Below, piece after piece: positions 12,901 through 19,229 of a stretch of 23,143 nucleotides of DNA (positions are counted from its first letter, which is position 1; each line of letters begins with the position of its first letter). Source of the stretch: Saccoglossus kowalevskii (lineage: Eukaryota; Hemichordata; Enteropneusta; Harrimaniidae); NCBI RefSeq assembly GCF_000003605.2, contig NW_003156233.1, forward strand, positions 771,233 to 794,375. The letters are read 5' to 3'. The notes beneath the pieces were generated by a model. The model saw only the letters and a program-made list of their open reading frames with translations, made no database searches and was not told the origin of the DNA. Position numbers and translations under genes: made by a program.

Positions 12901-15714
12901 GTATCCTTTCTCAATGATATTGATCACTGTCAGTTACAGTCACTCATTATGGATTCTAGTATCTAGATCAATGTCCTCAAAAGGTGTTCAACGATATACA
13001 ATTTCTCTACTCTCTGCTGATGACTAAGTAGGTATTTGATAGATCATTATCACATCCAACGATGAGCTTTCAATTGTGTTTAAACAAATTAATTGAAATT
13101 AATTAAAGTACAAATGGTGGAATGTTTGAATGAATGAATGAATGAAAAATTAAACCACATCTACTATTCATATTTCAACAATGGCTTTAGTACAATCTGA
13201 CACTGTGTGACGTGGATCTGCATACAATTTTTTGGGAATGTTTGGTAGACAATGGAAGACATGCTATAACGTGTAAGCTTGACAATTTGAAGGTAGGCGA
13301 ACATCATGCATGCGGTACTAGATTTACTTCCCGTGTGTGCAGCTTCTATGAGTTTAAATAGCAGTATGTAAACTGGTCAGATGTTTGCATCAACTTGTGG
13401 AAATTTGTCTTTTGCCATATTAATTAAGCAGTTAACAGTTTATATAATTTTTAAATGATGGTTGAAAATCAATTTATGCACTTTTGCCTACCAGTTTACC
13501 TGCTACATATTAATTAATTAAATGGTATGATAAAATGTTATTGTTTTTTTTATTTGTAGCCAATTTGGTCACGACTGCGAGGAATGACACATAGATTTAT
13601 GGTTAATTGACTGATACTAAATCATGAAAACTTGATTTTTATATAAATATTTCAGAAATTTGCATAAATAATGCAAGTTTGTTCTTACAAACAACTAAAT
13701 TATAGATGTGAAACACTTACAGTATTTGATTGAAACAGGCCTCCTGCTATATATTGTAAATACTGTGAAATACTTTATTTTAGCTGGAATTAATTTCGCT
13801 GAAAGGGCTTTTCGGTTGTTTTTTATGGAATTTCTTTTTGCTGATTTCTAATGAATGTAAAATATAGAAAAAAAAGGTATATTTGCTGGATTTTATTTTC
13901 ACTGAATCATTCCTTCAGCGAGAATAGCGAAAATCAATTCGAAGAGAAAATATAGTATTTTACAGCAGATTGTTTATTGCTATACAAGGTATAATATATT
14001 AAAAATAAATTGAGGCCACATACCAACTTTATAAAGTAAATGTGATATTACTTTAAGTCAATTTCACAGTTAAACTCTATGTTAAAAATAAAAAAAACAT
14101 GACCAAATCAATTAGAAATTTACTTCTGAATTTGTTTTCAAGATAACAAAAAAAAAGTATTGGGAACTATATTTAAAAATAAATAAAGACAAGAGGGCTA
14201 CAGACATGTCTGTAAAAATAAAAGCTTCATACCATTTATTTATCTTAATACATTGGCAATAGAACATGTTCTTGTGTGAAAACTGCTGCACGCACATGTT
14301 CATATGTGATCAACCTTTAAAAATGCAACTGAAATTTTTATCCCAATCAGGTGAAAAAGCTTATCTGATAAATAGGCTGTAAAATTTGAGTCCTAGACAC
14401 CCCATTCTGCTTGATCGATCCATGTTACTAGAAAGATTTTTATAGTAACCATGATCAAGCATAGAAATGTCACTTTACATGGGGTTCAATGACCTTTCAG
14501 ACAGGTCAATAAGTCATAATAAATAACCAAGACATGCATGGTAATTCAGTTGTTATTAATTTAATAATCTTACACCCAAATTGCCATTAGTGGAAAGGTG
14601 GGTGGGGAGGTTTGGGAGTTTCTTTAAAAAATCTGTCAGTGATTCTCCACCAGTTACAGTGCACCATAATTTCTCAGTATCTAAAAATAAGATATTCTAC
14701 CCTATCAATGAAAAGTGAAACAATTATGCAATATTTTGAAATAGCGGGTCTGTTTCAAAATAAAGTTTGTTGCAAAAAAGTTCTACCAGCATTTTTATCA
14801 CGGGCTTCAAAAACTGACCCACTAACCTAAACCCCAACAATTCAACTCCCAATGTAATTGTACATTGTATATGCCTCTCCAGATAACAATAGTATTCTGA
14901 AGAGAGACATAACTAGTTTATAATTAAAATAGGAAAAAGGCACTGGAGTAGAGTTATGGGAAAGGAGCCCCAAGAAATTTTCACCCCAAAATATTGACCA
15001 ACTATGTAGTACATACATAGATTTACAATGGTAGTTCCTTCCATGCAAGTCAACGATTTCAAAAGACATGAACACGTTATACCACAGTCCTGATAGAGGG
15101 ACTGTGGTTTTACTAATCACAGTGAATTCAAGAACGTACGACTCGCCCATTAATATGCAATGGATTATTTTTTGAATCGCAGTTTTGGTAAAATTCGTGA
15201 GAAGTTAATAACTTAATAGCAGTATGTACTAGAACCCGATGCATTACATCGGAAAATAGAAATCATTCGTTGACGCTGACGATAATACACCTTTCTTCCG
15301 GGTGTGTGTGGGGTAACCACGAATGCCTAATGTTGAATGACTATGTGGCAAGTTTTTCATTTGATAAATGCCTGATTGTTTTCCTAAATAGACTAACACC
15401 CTCCCCAATTCAATGTTCTATGGGTGTGCATACTGACGTGCTATAACGATGGGTTTGGTCCTCAGACCGGAACCGAGTCGTCGTCATGATCATCATTTAT
15501 ATGTCGTCTGAAGCAACTTAGTTAACAATCATGGCTTACCTCGGTAAAATTGAAGTGAAAGCCTATACATTTCCTTCACAGTAAACCCCCATTTATCCTC
15601 GAAATCTGGCATGTCTGTTAGCGTGGTACTGCTGGCTGTAGACGGAGGGTCTTCCTCAACATTTATCGTCAAACCATCCACGGTGGCCTCAAGACGTCCT
15701 AAATCAGTCGCCAT
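555..15714 (-). CDS. ACBD3: ACBD3 / GCP60, seven exons, 3' end off the window
   Basis: Spliced gene: join of 15540-15714, 7341-7482, 5974-6114, 4288-4401, 2633-2720, 1743-1842 and 555-854, read on the minus strand. These total 1060 nt, coding for 353 residues plus one base. The order of parts matches vertebrate ACBD3: N-terminus with VDGLT, acyl-CoA-binding (ACB) domain about 40-135, Arg/Glu coiled coil about 142-191, Gln-rich region about 185-250, and a variable linker 255-353. In the known family ACBD3 is a peripheral Golgi adaptor: the ACB domain binds acyl-CoA, the Gln-rich part recruits PI4KB, and the C-terminal GOLD domain binds giantin. The GOLD domain is missing here because the gene runs off the left edge; the vertebrate protein is about 528 residues, so about 170 should remain. 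No stops or frameshifts occur and every junction keeps phase, so the gene looks intact. Confidence 0.93.
856..1455. other. ACBD3 intron 6, left part, no feature
   Basis: AT-rich intron sequence with no coding signal. A short TTAACCTGTTGAATGCCG stretch near 1194 resembles a transposon end, but I found no partner for it. The same emptiness applies to 309-554, the visible part of intron 7. Confidence 0.6.
1456..1693. mobile_element. piggyBac-like MITE, 238 bp
   Basis: The element is flanked by TTAA at 1456-1459 and 1690-1693. Directly inside are 15-bp terminal inverted repeats, ACTTTTCACCACCAG at 1460-1474 and CTGGTGGTGAAAAGG at 1675-1689, with one mismatch at the outermost base. TTAA target duplication is the signature of the piggyBac superfamily. 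The 200-bp interior is AT-rich with no ORF, so this is a non-autonomous element in ACBD3 intron 6. Confidence 0.75.
1743..1842 (-). CDS. ACBD3: ACBD3 coding exon 6 (Gln-rich region, second part)
   Basis: Strong acceptor TTTCTTTCTCCAG/CAA and donor ACAG/GTCAGT. Encodes residues 221-253: QQVLIKQLQENYFQQYMQQV then YQQQLQLQQKITT. The family equivalent is [20 protein letters not shown]. In mammals this Gln-rich helical hairpin is the part known to bind PI4KB, so its conservation suggests the same partner here (inference). Confidence 0.93.
1843..2632. other. ACBD3 intron 5, no feature
   Basis: About 790 bp of AT-rich sequence between coding exons 5 and 6. I see no conserved ORF, transposon ends or RNA gene. 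Confidence 0.6.
2633..2720 (-). CDS. ACBD3: ACBD3 coding exon 5 (Gln-rich region, first part)
   Basis: Acceptor CCATTAG/A and donor GAACAG/GTAATG. Encodes residues 192-220, IQIKQMLDQQTYPQFAQYAL then QQYPNNQEQ, aligning with the family stretch around QFQQYAAQQYPGNYEQ. The split codon AG/A at the 5' junction restores Arg191; the 3' junction is phase 0. Confidence 0.9.
3134..3346. mobile_element. Palindromic MITE, copy 1 (TTTTCGC family)
   Basis: Starts TACTGTGGAATACTTTATTT and ends with its near-perfect reverse complement (AAATAAAGTATTCTACAGTA). Further inside, TCGCTGGAATTAATTTTCGC is mirrored by GCGAAAATAAATTCCAAGCG, so the inverted repeats run about 40-50 bp from each end. A second copy lies at 13761-13967. 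The ends begin and finish with TA, which would fit a mariner-type TA duplication, but the superfamily is not settled. It lies in ACBD3 intron 4. Confidence 0.85.
3347..4287. other. ACBD3 intron 4, right part, no feature
   Basis: AT-rich intron sequence with short homopolymer T runs and no coding or repeat structure that I can support. The 400 bp left of the MITE (2721-3133) are similarly empty. Confidence 0.55.
4288..4401 (-). CDS. ACBD3: ACBD3 coding exon 4 (charged coiled coil)
   Basis: Acceptor GAATTAG/G and donor CAAAG/GTATCAG. Encodes residues 154-190, almost entirely Arg, Glu and Gln: RIETERRRHEEEEQKRS followed by EERLRQEQQ. This corresponds to the long charged coiled coil of ACBD3 but is much shorter than in vertebrates. 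The exon was found by phase continuity and composition, so it is somewhat less certain than exons 1-3. Confidence 0.88.
4402..5973. other. ACBD3 intron 3, only a microsatellite seen
   Basis: About 1.57 kb between coding exons 3 and 4. Apart from the AG repeat at 4989-5020, nothing supports a gene or mobile element. Confidence 0.55.
4989..5020. repeat. (AG)16 microsatellite
   Basis: Sixteen uninterrupted AG dinucleotides within ACBD3 intron 3. Uninterrupted tracts of this length are usually polymorphic. Confidence 0.97.
5974..6114 (-). CDS. ACBD3: ACBD3 coding exon 3 (end of ACB domain, start of coiled coil)
   Basis: Acceptor TTTTCCCAG/G and donor AAAAAG/GTAAAA. Encodes residues 107-152: KEWLSLGDMSKETAMQSF continues the ACB fold (family: REWAALGNMSKEDAMVEF), then LLDKRCPQLNPWIEAHK leads into the basic/acidic helix REKDEQERK. 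Split codons at both ends restore Arg at 106 and 153. Confidence 0.94.
6115..7340. other. ACBD3 intron 2, only a microsatellite seen
   Basis: About 1.2 kb of AT-rich intron between coding exons 2 and 3. The only clear feature is the trinucleotide repeat near 6890. Confidence 0.55.
6890..6923. repeat. (TTA)11 microsatellite
   Basis: About eleven uninterrupted TTA/TAT triplets in ACBD3 intron 2. On the minus strand they read as a poly-Asn run, which is not coding here. Confidence 0.96.
7341..7482 (-). CDS. ACBD3: ACBD3 coding exon 2 (ACB domain core)
   Basis: Acceptor TTTTATAG/AA and donor GAAG/GTAAGA. The exon opens with two bases that finish Glu59, then encodes residues 60-105. It carries the ACB signature YKDKLKLVAYCKQ, where the Tyr and Lys sit at the family's acyl-CoA-contacting positions, followed by VGVLDVIGNDRR. 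The family equivalent reads YEEKLKLVALHKQ and VGFFDVLGNDRR, so the match is unambiguous. Confidence 0.94.
7560..7830. repeat. GC-richer dispersed-repeat remnant
   Basis: This block stands out from the AT-rich intron 1. It contains a short hairpin around GGGAGATAGGGTTCTCCC and GGGGGCGCATGGGCATGGC followed by GGGCGCTGCGCCCCTA. Such G/C-rich palindromic words are typical of transposon-derived repeats, but I saw no second copy in the window and cannot name the family. Confidence 0.4.
7950..8750 (-). mobile_element. Tandem-repeat-bearing non-autonomous element, copy 1
   Basis: Contains two head-to-tail ~292-bp units. Matching points are TATAATGAATAT at 8027 and 8319, and GTGCATCA at 8157 and 8450. 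Each unit is itself two ~145-bp halves, shown by ATGGCCACCAGT at 8109 and 8251. Motifs such as GGCCATTTTGAA recur. At the right are a CA-rich stretch (about 8675-8695) and AGTCCCCGCACGACTAAAAA. The reverse complement aligns over hundreds of bases with the right edge of the window (from about 22762), which defines a dispersed family. There is no coding sequence. Strand follows the copy at 22762. Confidence 0.78.
8751..9268. other. ACBD3 intron 1 segment, no feature
   Basis: I see no conserved ORF or repeat in this 518-bp stretch between the tandem-repeat element and the Myb/SANT pseudogene. A GTTCTCAC word near 9198 may belong to the neighbouring transposon remnant. Confidence 0.5.
9269..9619 (-). 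pseudogene. Frameshifted Myb/SANT-like gene, PIF/Harbinger type
   Basis: From the ATG at 9619 the frame reads MASEVTGRMSNWSDEETRLM, a Myb/SANT-like helix start with the usual Trp and acidic pair. Homology then moves to another frame (VYAVIAEKAAERGWT, about 9527-9475) and again to a third (RTSLHCQRKIKTLHIKYREV, then FWDELHKIIGGRPAF) to a stop at 9269. This is the domain of the DNA-binding accessory proteins of PIF/Harbinger transposons and of host genes derived from them. Two frameshifts in about 115 codons mean it is dead, unless the assembly is wrong. An 8-bp inverted repeat, GTTCTCAC near 9198 and GTGAGAAC near 9797, might mark element ends, but that is weak. It lies in ACBD3 intron 1, same strand. 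Confidence 0.72.
9620..10131. other. ACBD3 intron 1 segment, no feature
   Basis: I see nothing supportable between the Myb/SANT pseudogene and the coding-like fragment at 10132. Confidence 0.5.
10132..10372 (+). pseudogene. Unassigned coding-like fragment
   Basis: The plus frame opens right after a TGA with DVDWYAIDVGQRDVTASEFL and runs through PRFFCNDERNGRGLKVYGGL and FGCFVCIEVAEVRFRGEKKF, then falls into low-complexity AT-rich sequence. Base composition is clearly higher in G+C than on either side, and the amino-acid mix looks like a folded protein. I do not recognise the family. No convincing splice acceptor precedes it and no initiating ATG with 5' context is clear, so it is more likely a captured exon or a transposon/gene fragment than a working gene. 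It lies in ACBD3 intron 1 on the opposite strand. Confidence 0.35.
10720..10815. mobile_element. Possible half of a 'TTTTTCGC' palindromic element
   Basis: TACTGTAAAACGTGTCTTTT, then TTTTTCGCAAGCATTTCTTT and TTCGCGAATTT, resembles one end of the palindromic MITEs at 3134 and 13761 in its TACTGT start and repeated TTTTCGC. The mirror half is not evident, so it may be a decayed or related element. Confidence 0.35.
11236..11281. repeat. (TG)n tract followed by a G13 run
   Basis: A TG dinucleotide tract of about nine units, a duplicated TGTAATGAGG, then thirteen consecutive G at 11269-11281. Confidence 0.93.
11282..13760. other. Long AT-rich part of ACBD3 intron 1, no feature
   Basis: About 2.5 kb with no conserved ORF or RNA gene. 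Open frames such as 11320-11888 are AT-driven. A small (TGAA)n repeat sits at about 13126-13146, and TTAATTAA words recur near 12770, 13085 and 13510. Confidence 0.6.
13761..13967. mobile_element. Palindromic MITE, copy 2 (TTTTCGC family)
   Basis: Same family and orientation as 3134-3346. It begins TACTGTGAAATACTTTATTT and ends AGTATTTTACAGCA, with internal GGAATTAATTTCGCTGAAAG mirrored by CCTTCAGCGAGAATAGCGAA. It is slightly shorter (207 versus 213 bp) and scattered substitutions show the copies have diverged. It lies in ACBD3 intron 1. Confidence 0.85.
13968..15080. other. ACBD3 intron 1, right part, two hairpins only
   Basis: AT-rich intron. Apart from the inverted repeat at 14409-14460 and the perfect hairpin just beyond this stretch (15081-15108), I see no gene or element. 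Confidence 0.5.
14409..14460. repeat. Imperfect hairpin
   Basis: GCTTGATC-GAT-CCATGTTACTA is mirrored by TAGTAACCATGATCAAGC across a short AT-rich loop. The arms are about 18-20 nt with a small bulge. Confidence 0.7.
15081..15108. repeat. Perfect 10-bp hairpin
   Basis: ACCACAGTCC at 15081-15090 and GGACTGTGGT at 15099-15108 are exact reverse complements with an 8-nt loop. It sits in ACBD3 intron 1, 432 bp inside the exon 1 donor. Confidence 0.85.
15540..15714 (-). CDS. ACBD3: ACBD3 coding exon 1
   Basis: Encodes residues 1-58 plus the first base of codon 59. The protein begins MATDLGRLEATVDGLT, which resembles the family N-terminus (RLE-x-SVDGLT), so the ATG at 15714 is taken as the start. 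The ACB domain begins near KWGFTVKEMYRLSLQFYR. The donor is CGAG/GTAAGCC. Only 58 residues precede exon 2, so the long Pro/Gly-rich N-terminal spacer of vertebrate ACBD3 is largely absent. Confidence 0.92.
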
Positions 15715-15770
15715 ATTGGTTTTACTGAGCCACGTAAACGCTCATGACGCATGCGTAGTCGATCGATGTC
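15715..15770 (-). promoter_or_regulatory. Likely ACBD3 promoter-proximal segment with NRF1-like palindrome
   Basis: ACGCATGCGT at 15747-15756 is a perfect palindrome 33 bp upstream of the ATG and matches the core of the NRF1 consensus. A CGATCGAT word lies just beyond. NRF1 sites near starts of housekeeping genes are well known. The transcription start is not visible, so the motif may be in the promoter or the 5'UTR. Confidence 0.4.
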
Positions 15771-16243
15771 GGAACAAAACCATAATTCATTGCGATTATT
15801 TCCACCCTGTAATAACCTATTTTTGTTGGTTCAAATTCAGATGAAGTAATTGTATATTCTGTGTGGCCATATGTATACTTATACATTACTTTAAATATGA
15901 CAGTTTCACAAACATTGATAATTGTATTTTGGCCTGCCCAGGGTAGATTCTCAGTGACACTTTGAAAACAAATACAAAAAATCTCTAAGCAGACCCCAAA
16001 TCCATTACCCAGAGTTTCTAATTCTTTACACGATCTTTTTTTGTCGTTTTGCCGTACAAGTTCTTTTTTCTTTGGAACAAGTTTTCCCAGGGCTCACCTC
16101 GAACCCCGTAGTTTTGCCCAGCTGTACACGTTGATATAGGCGTCCAGTGTGCTTGCCTATTTACCATTCATTCAAGTTGAAAACACAATACATGTAAGTT
16201 GCAATATGGACGTGCATGTAGTATATTTTACTACTCAGCCCAC
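15771..16243. other. Upstream intergenic sequence, no feature
   Basis: Sequence upstream of ACBD3 with no coding signal I can support. Confidence 0.5.
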
Positions 16244-16445
16244 GTTAGACTGGCAAAGTCGGGACTTCTTTTTTGTTTTACAAAAAGAAATAATTAATCT
16301 TTTTATAGTCCTTTAGCGTGATAGCGTAAACTAACCTGACCGCTAAAACAATCTATCTTTCGCGATCACGTTGAAATGGCTAAATTGACAATTAATTATA
16401 TTTTTTTGTAAAACAAAAAAGAAGTCCCGAGTTTGCCAGTCTAAC
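16244..16445. mobile_element. MITE, 202 bp, with ~40-bp terminal inverted repeats
   Basis: GTTAGACTGGCAAAGTCGGG followed by ACTTCTTTTTTGTTTTAC at the left (16244-16286) is mirrored by GTAAAACAAAAAAGAAGT and CCCGAGTTTGCCAGTCTAAC at the right (16402-16445). The arms are nearly perfect, which suggests a fairly young insertion. The word AGCCCAC directly left (16237-16243) recurs two bases right of the element (16448-16454), a possible target duplication that would fit a hAT-like 7-8 bp duplication. There is no ORF inside. It lies upstream of ACBD3. Confidence 0.85.
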
Positions 16446-17070
16446 TAAGCCCACGTGTACGTGTGCGTGTAACTGTGGTTACTAGTAATAATGCTATTGA
16501 ATTTATTTAACATGATTTGCACCAGAAACAAAATCAATTTTTGAGCTTGGTTTGAAATTTGACATTGGAGTACAGGCGGTGAAGTGATAACTTTTTTTTG
16601 ATGCCGTATTAGACGTGTTAGCGTGAACACCCTCGTATCATTGCGAGAGCTTTTTCAGTTTTTGCAAAGAAAGCCACCTAGAGTCGACAGTGTATCACTA
16701 GTATTTACGTATTTACCGCGTGACGTGCTGGCGCCAAATTACAATTCTGAAACAAGTTTTACAATTACAATGCCTCAAGAATATTTACACGAGTAACAAT
16801 AAATTGTTATCTATCATGTACAAAATCCTGAATCGAATAAAATATCAGTATGGTTATTTCAAATGCTAGTACAACATGGCATGGAAGTACGATTGTAAAA
16901 AAGATTTGAGGCAATATAAAACAAAATTCCCATACATAACAAAGTAATAAATACTTCTTCAAATTTAGAACAGCGTCGCACCTAGGCTATCGAAAAATGT
17001 AGTATCGAAACAGTTTCCGACAAAAAAAATAGCGTTCGACATTATTACTTACTAGTATTTATCGCGACAT
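16446..17070. other. Intergenic sequence, no feature
   Basis: No coding signal. A tract of alternating CGTGTACGTG type occurs at about 16453-16472. Confidence 0.5.
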
Positions 17071-17540
17071 TTGTTATTTGCGTCACGCTTAAAGCGGGGG
17101 AGTCGTGACCTGCGCATGCGTCAGATGACCATAGCGTGTCATTGTATACAAACATGCGTATACCCAAGAGTCTTTGCGTTTTTAGCGTGTGTTGTTATCG
17201 TCGCTTGGGACTCAATTCCCGCGCGTGCGCAGGTGACGACACTCCCTCTTAATGCTGCACTGAGTTGTATCTTGACAAGGGTCACAGGTCAAACTGTCAC
17301 CGAAATTAATTTGACTTCTTACACTCAATCTGATAAAAATAAAAAAAATAAAACGATTCTCGTTTTGGCTTTTATTTATTTATCTAATTAATTAAATTAA
17401 AGGGCGGCAGTCGTCAAGCCGCGTCCTGTTCGATATGGGAATCATAACGACGTATACAACGCGTGTAAAATACATTGTTTATTTACATGAAATTCGAACA
17501 CGCGCTGCGCGACGACCACCGCGCTTTATTTTTATTTTTA
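17071..17540. promoter_or_regulatory. CpG-richer block with NRF1-like motifs
   Basis: This block has noticeably more CpG than its surroundings. TGCGCATGCGTC at 17111-17122 and CGCGCGTGCGCA at 17220-17231 both match the NRF1 consensus (YGCGCAYGCGCR) closely. It lies between ACBD3 and the candidate plus-strand gene, so it could serve either, or an upstream non-coding exon. The open frame 17071-17391 here has no recognisable protein. Confidence 0.35.
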
Positions 17541-18040
17541 TTTCATTAATTTATATTTTATTATATTTGATGGACGTCAGTGTCTTCTCCTTTTTTTGTC
17601 AAGTTTTGGTAGTCGCGAAAACAAAAGTTTGAATACCAAGGAGCTTAAAAAAGGTGGAATAATAAAACACAGTTGGTCATCAGATCAACCTAGGGGGTCA
17701 ATATTATAAATGTGAAAATGTCCAGTTTATGCTGGTAATGCACATCGAAGGCGTACCGCATCCGGTGTTTTGATTTACTGTCGCGCAGGTATGTAACTTT
17801 ATTGTCACTACGGTCACTGGATCGTCGAGGAAAGTGTCTGGGGATGTTGCAAAGATCCACGGTAATTGACTACCAGGTGAAGGAGTTAGGTGTATGTAAA
17901 TATCTTGGACACGCTGTAATATCTGTAAATACAAATTATTTTGTCTGTACAGAGCTGTGCTTGCTGACCTAAAATAATAATGGTCTCGTCTACTCCCATA
18001 TTGCATCTCTGCTTCTGCCTTTGTACTTCCTCTCTTTCAG
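17541..18040. other. Upstream of candidate plus-strand gene; anonymous minus-strand open frame
   Basis: A 100-codon minus-strand frame (17704-18006) containing SPGSQLPWIFATSPDTFLDD is open but matches nothing I know. The plus strand here is probably the intron or promoter before the acceptor at 18040. I do not call a gene. Confidence 0.4.
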
Positions 18041-18166
18041 GCACAGGACGGCGGGAACTAGCGAACTTAGGCTCGAATCATCCGACTGAACGTCTGACAA
18101 ACAAAAACTACTTCCACAGCGAATAAACCTAAAGAACAACATTAAGTAAGGCAATCCATCTGTAGA
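18041..18166 (+). other. Candidate 5'UTR of unidentified plus-strand gene
   Basis: A pyrimidine-rich acceptor (TTGTACTTCCTCTCTTTCAG) ends at 18040. All three frames from 18041 reach a stop before the ATG at 18167, so any exon here is untranslated until that ATG. Whether the acceptor is used, or this is the promoter itself, cannot be told from sequence. Confidence 0.35.
18050..18057 (+). promoter_or_regulatory. E2F-like motif
   Basis: GGCGGGAA, reverse complement TTCCCGCC, lies 110 bp upstream of the candidate ATG at 18167. It matches the E2F core. A longer match lies downstream at 18396. Confidence 0.3.
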
Positions 18167-18214
18167 ATGGCATACCCACAAGAAAACTACGTTGCCTTAG
18201 AGGCGATCATGCAG
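18167..18214 (+). CDS. Candidate first coding exon, unidentified gene
   Basis: The ATG opens MAYPQENYVALEAIMQ and meets a consensus donor, CAG/GTATGT, in phase 0 after exactly 16 codons. The local sequence is CpG-rich with E2F-like motifs on both sides, as expected at a gene start. I do not recognise the protein. A phase-compatible second exon may be at 22118. The start is chosen because upstream frames are closed. With only 16 codons the call rests on the donor and the context. Confidence 0.42.
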
Positions 18215-18395
18215 GTATGTACAATAAATTGGTGTTGAGGAGATGTGTGGATGCGTTGGCGCGCCGTATTACAACAAATGATTCAACTTTGTCCATCCGT
18301 CCGCATCAGAGGTTTTTCTACTGGAGGCTCTGTGCCCTTTTGAAAAATTCACGAGTTTTCCCGACAGATTGGGCGCCTTCAGTAGCGAACATAAT

Positions 18396-18405
18396 GGCGG
18401 GAAAA
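18396..18405 (+). promoter_or_regulatory. E2F-like motif in first intron
   Basis: GGCGGGAAAA, reverse complement TTTTCCCGCC, is a full match to the TTTSSCGC-type E2F site. It lies about 180 bp inside the putative intron of the gene at 18167. Confidence 0.35.
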
Positions 18406-18462
18406 TATGTTAGCTGATTAGACAATAACTACCGTCACAAGACCGTATTTGCCCCTTCCACG

Positions 18463-18484
18463 CCCCCCCCCCCTGGGGGGGGGG
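18463..18484. repeat. C11-T-G10 homopolymer palindrome
   Basis: Eleven C, one T and ten G in a row form a near-perfect palindrome that could fold into a hairpin. It is also prone to sequencing and assembly errors. Confidence 0.95.
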
Positions 18485-19229
18485 TCAATTTCTACATTAA
18501 GTGGGTAAGGGTGTGTAGCCCACCTCTGGCAAACCATACTCACATCAAAACCACTTGTTTCTATTTATAATACCCACTTCTAAACACAAGTGTTTTCAGC
18601 AAAAAAACCCACCCAGCTCACAACTTTCACAACCAGTGAGATAATCCGGGCGATGCATTTTATTCAGCCTTTTTTCGGTATTTGGCTTTGAATATAAGGA
18701 CCTGTGAAAAAGTAAATAAATGCTACACATTTCTAAACCAAACCATTGATAAATTACTACCCACTTCTAAACAAAATAACGTGAAATGACACCCCAGTCG
18801 GGCGGCACATACATAGTTCTCTGCAGAAGGACGCCTCATTTTCATTTAGGCCATGAAATCTGTTTTTCAGTCATTTTCAAGAAAATAAAGTTTGTAATTG
18901 GTAAAAAAAAGGTTATTAATTTTTTTCCTGAATTTTTGCACTGATTACGAGGAACACAGACAAGTCAAGTGTTCTGGAAATCGGATCACCCCCAATTTCA
19001 ATGTTTTTAAATATTACGTGTACATTGCCATATATTACAATGTATGAGATATCAAAATATAAGACACACTGTATGTACAATGTCGAACTAAAAGCGGCAA
19101 CCCCCAAATTATAATGGAACGTTCTATCTGTTGAAGTTTTGCAAGCAAGTTTGTGTTTATTATTACATGTACATGGCGTTGTCCAATAAAGTGTTATCGG
19201 TGAAACGTACGTAAATTTTTTTCATGACT
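18485..19229. other. Intron or intergenic, short dispersed repeat pair
   Basis: ACCCACTTCTAAACA occurs with similar flanks near 18571 and 18759, hinting at a decayed repeat with ~185-bp spacing. No coding signal. Confidence 0.4.

Noticed and set aside
17071-17391. 106-codon plus-strand frame with a hydrophobic stretch
   Set aside because: It could look like a signal peptide, but there is no homology, and the region is better explained as CpG-rich regulatory DNA.
17704-18006. 100-codon minus-strand frame containing SPGSQLPWIFATSPDTFLDD
   Set aside because: Composition is plausible, but no family, splice partner or promoter could be identified.
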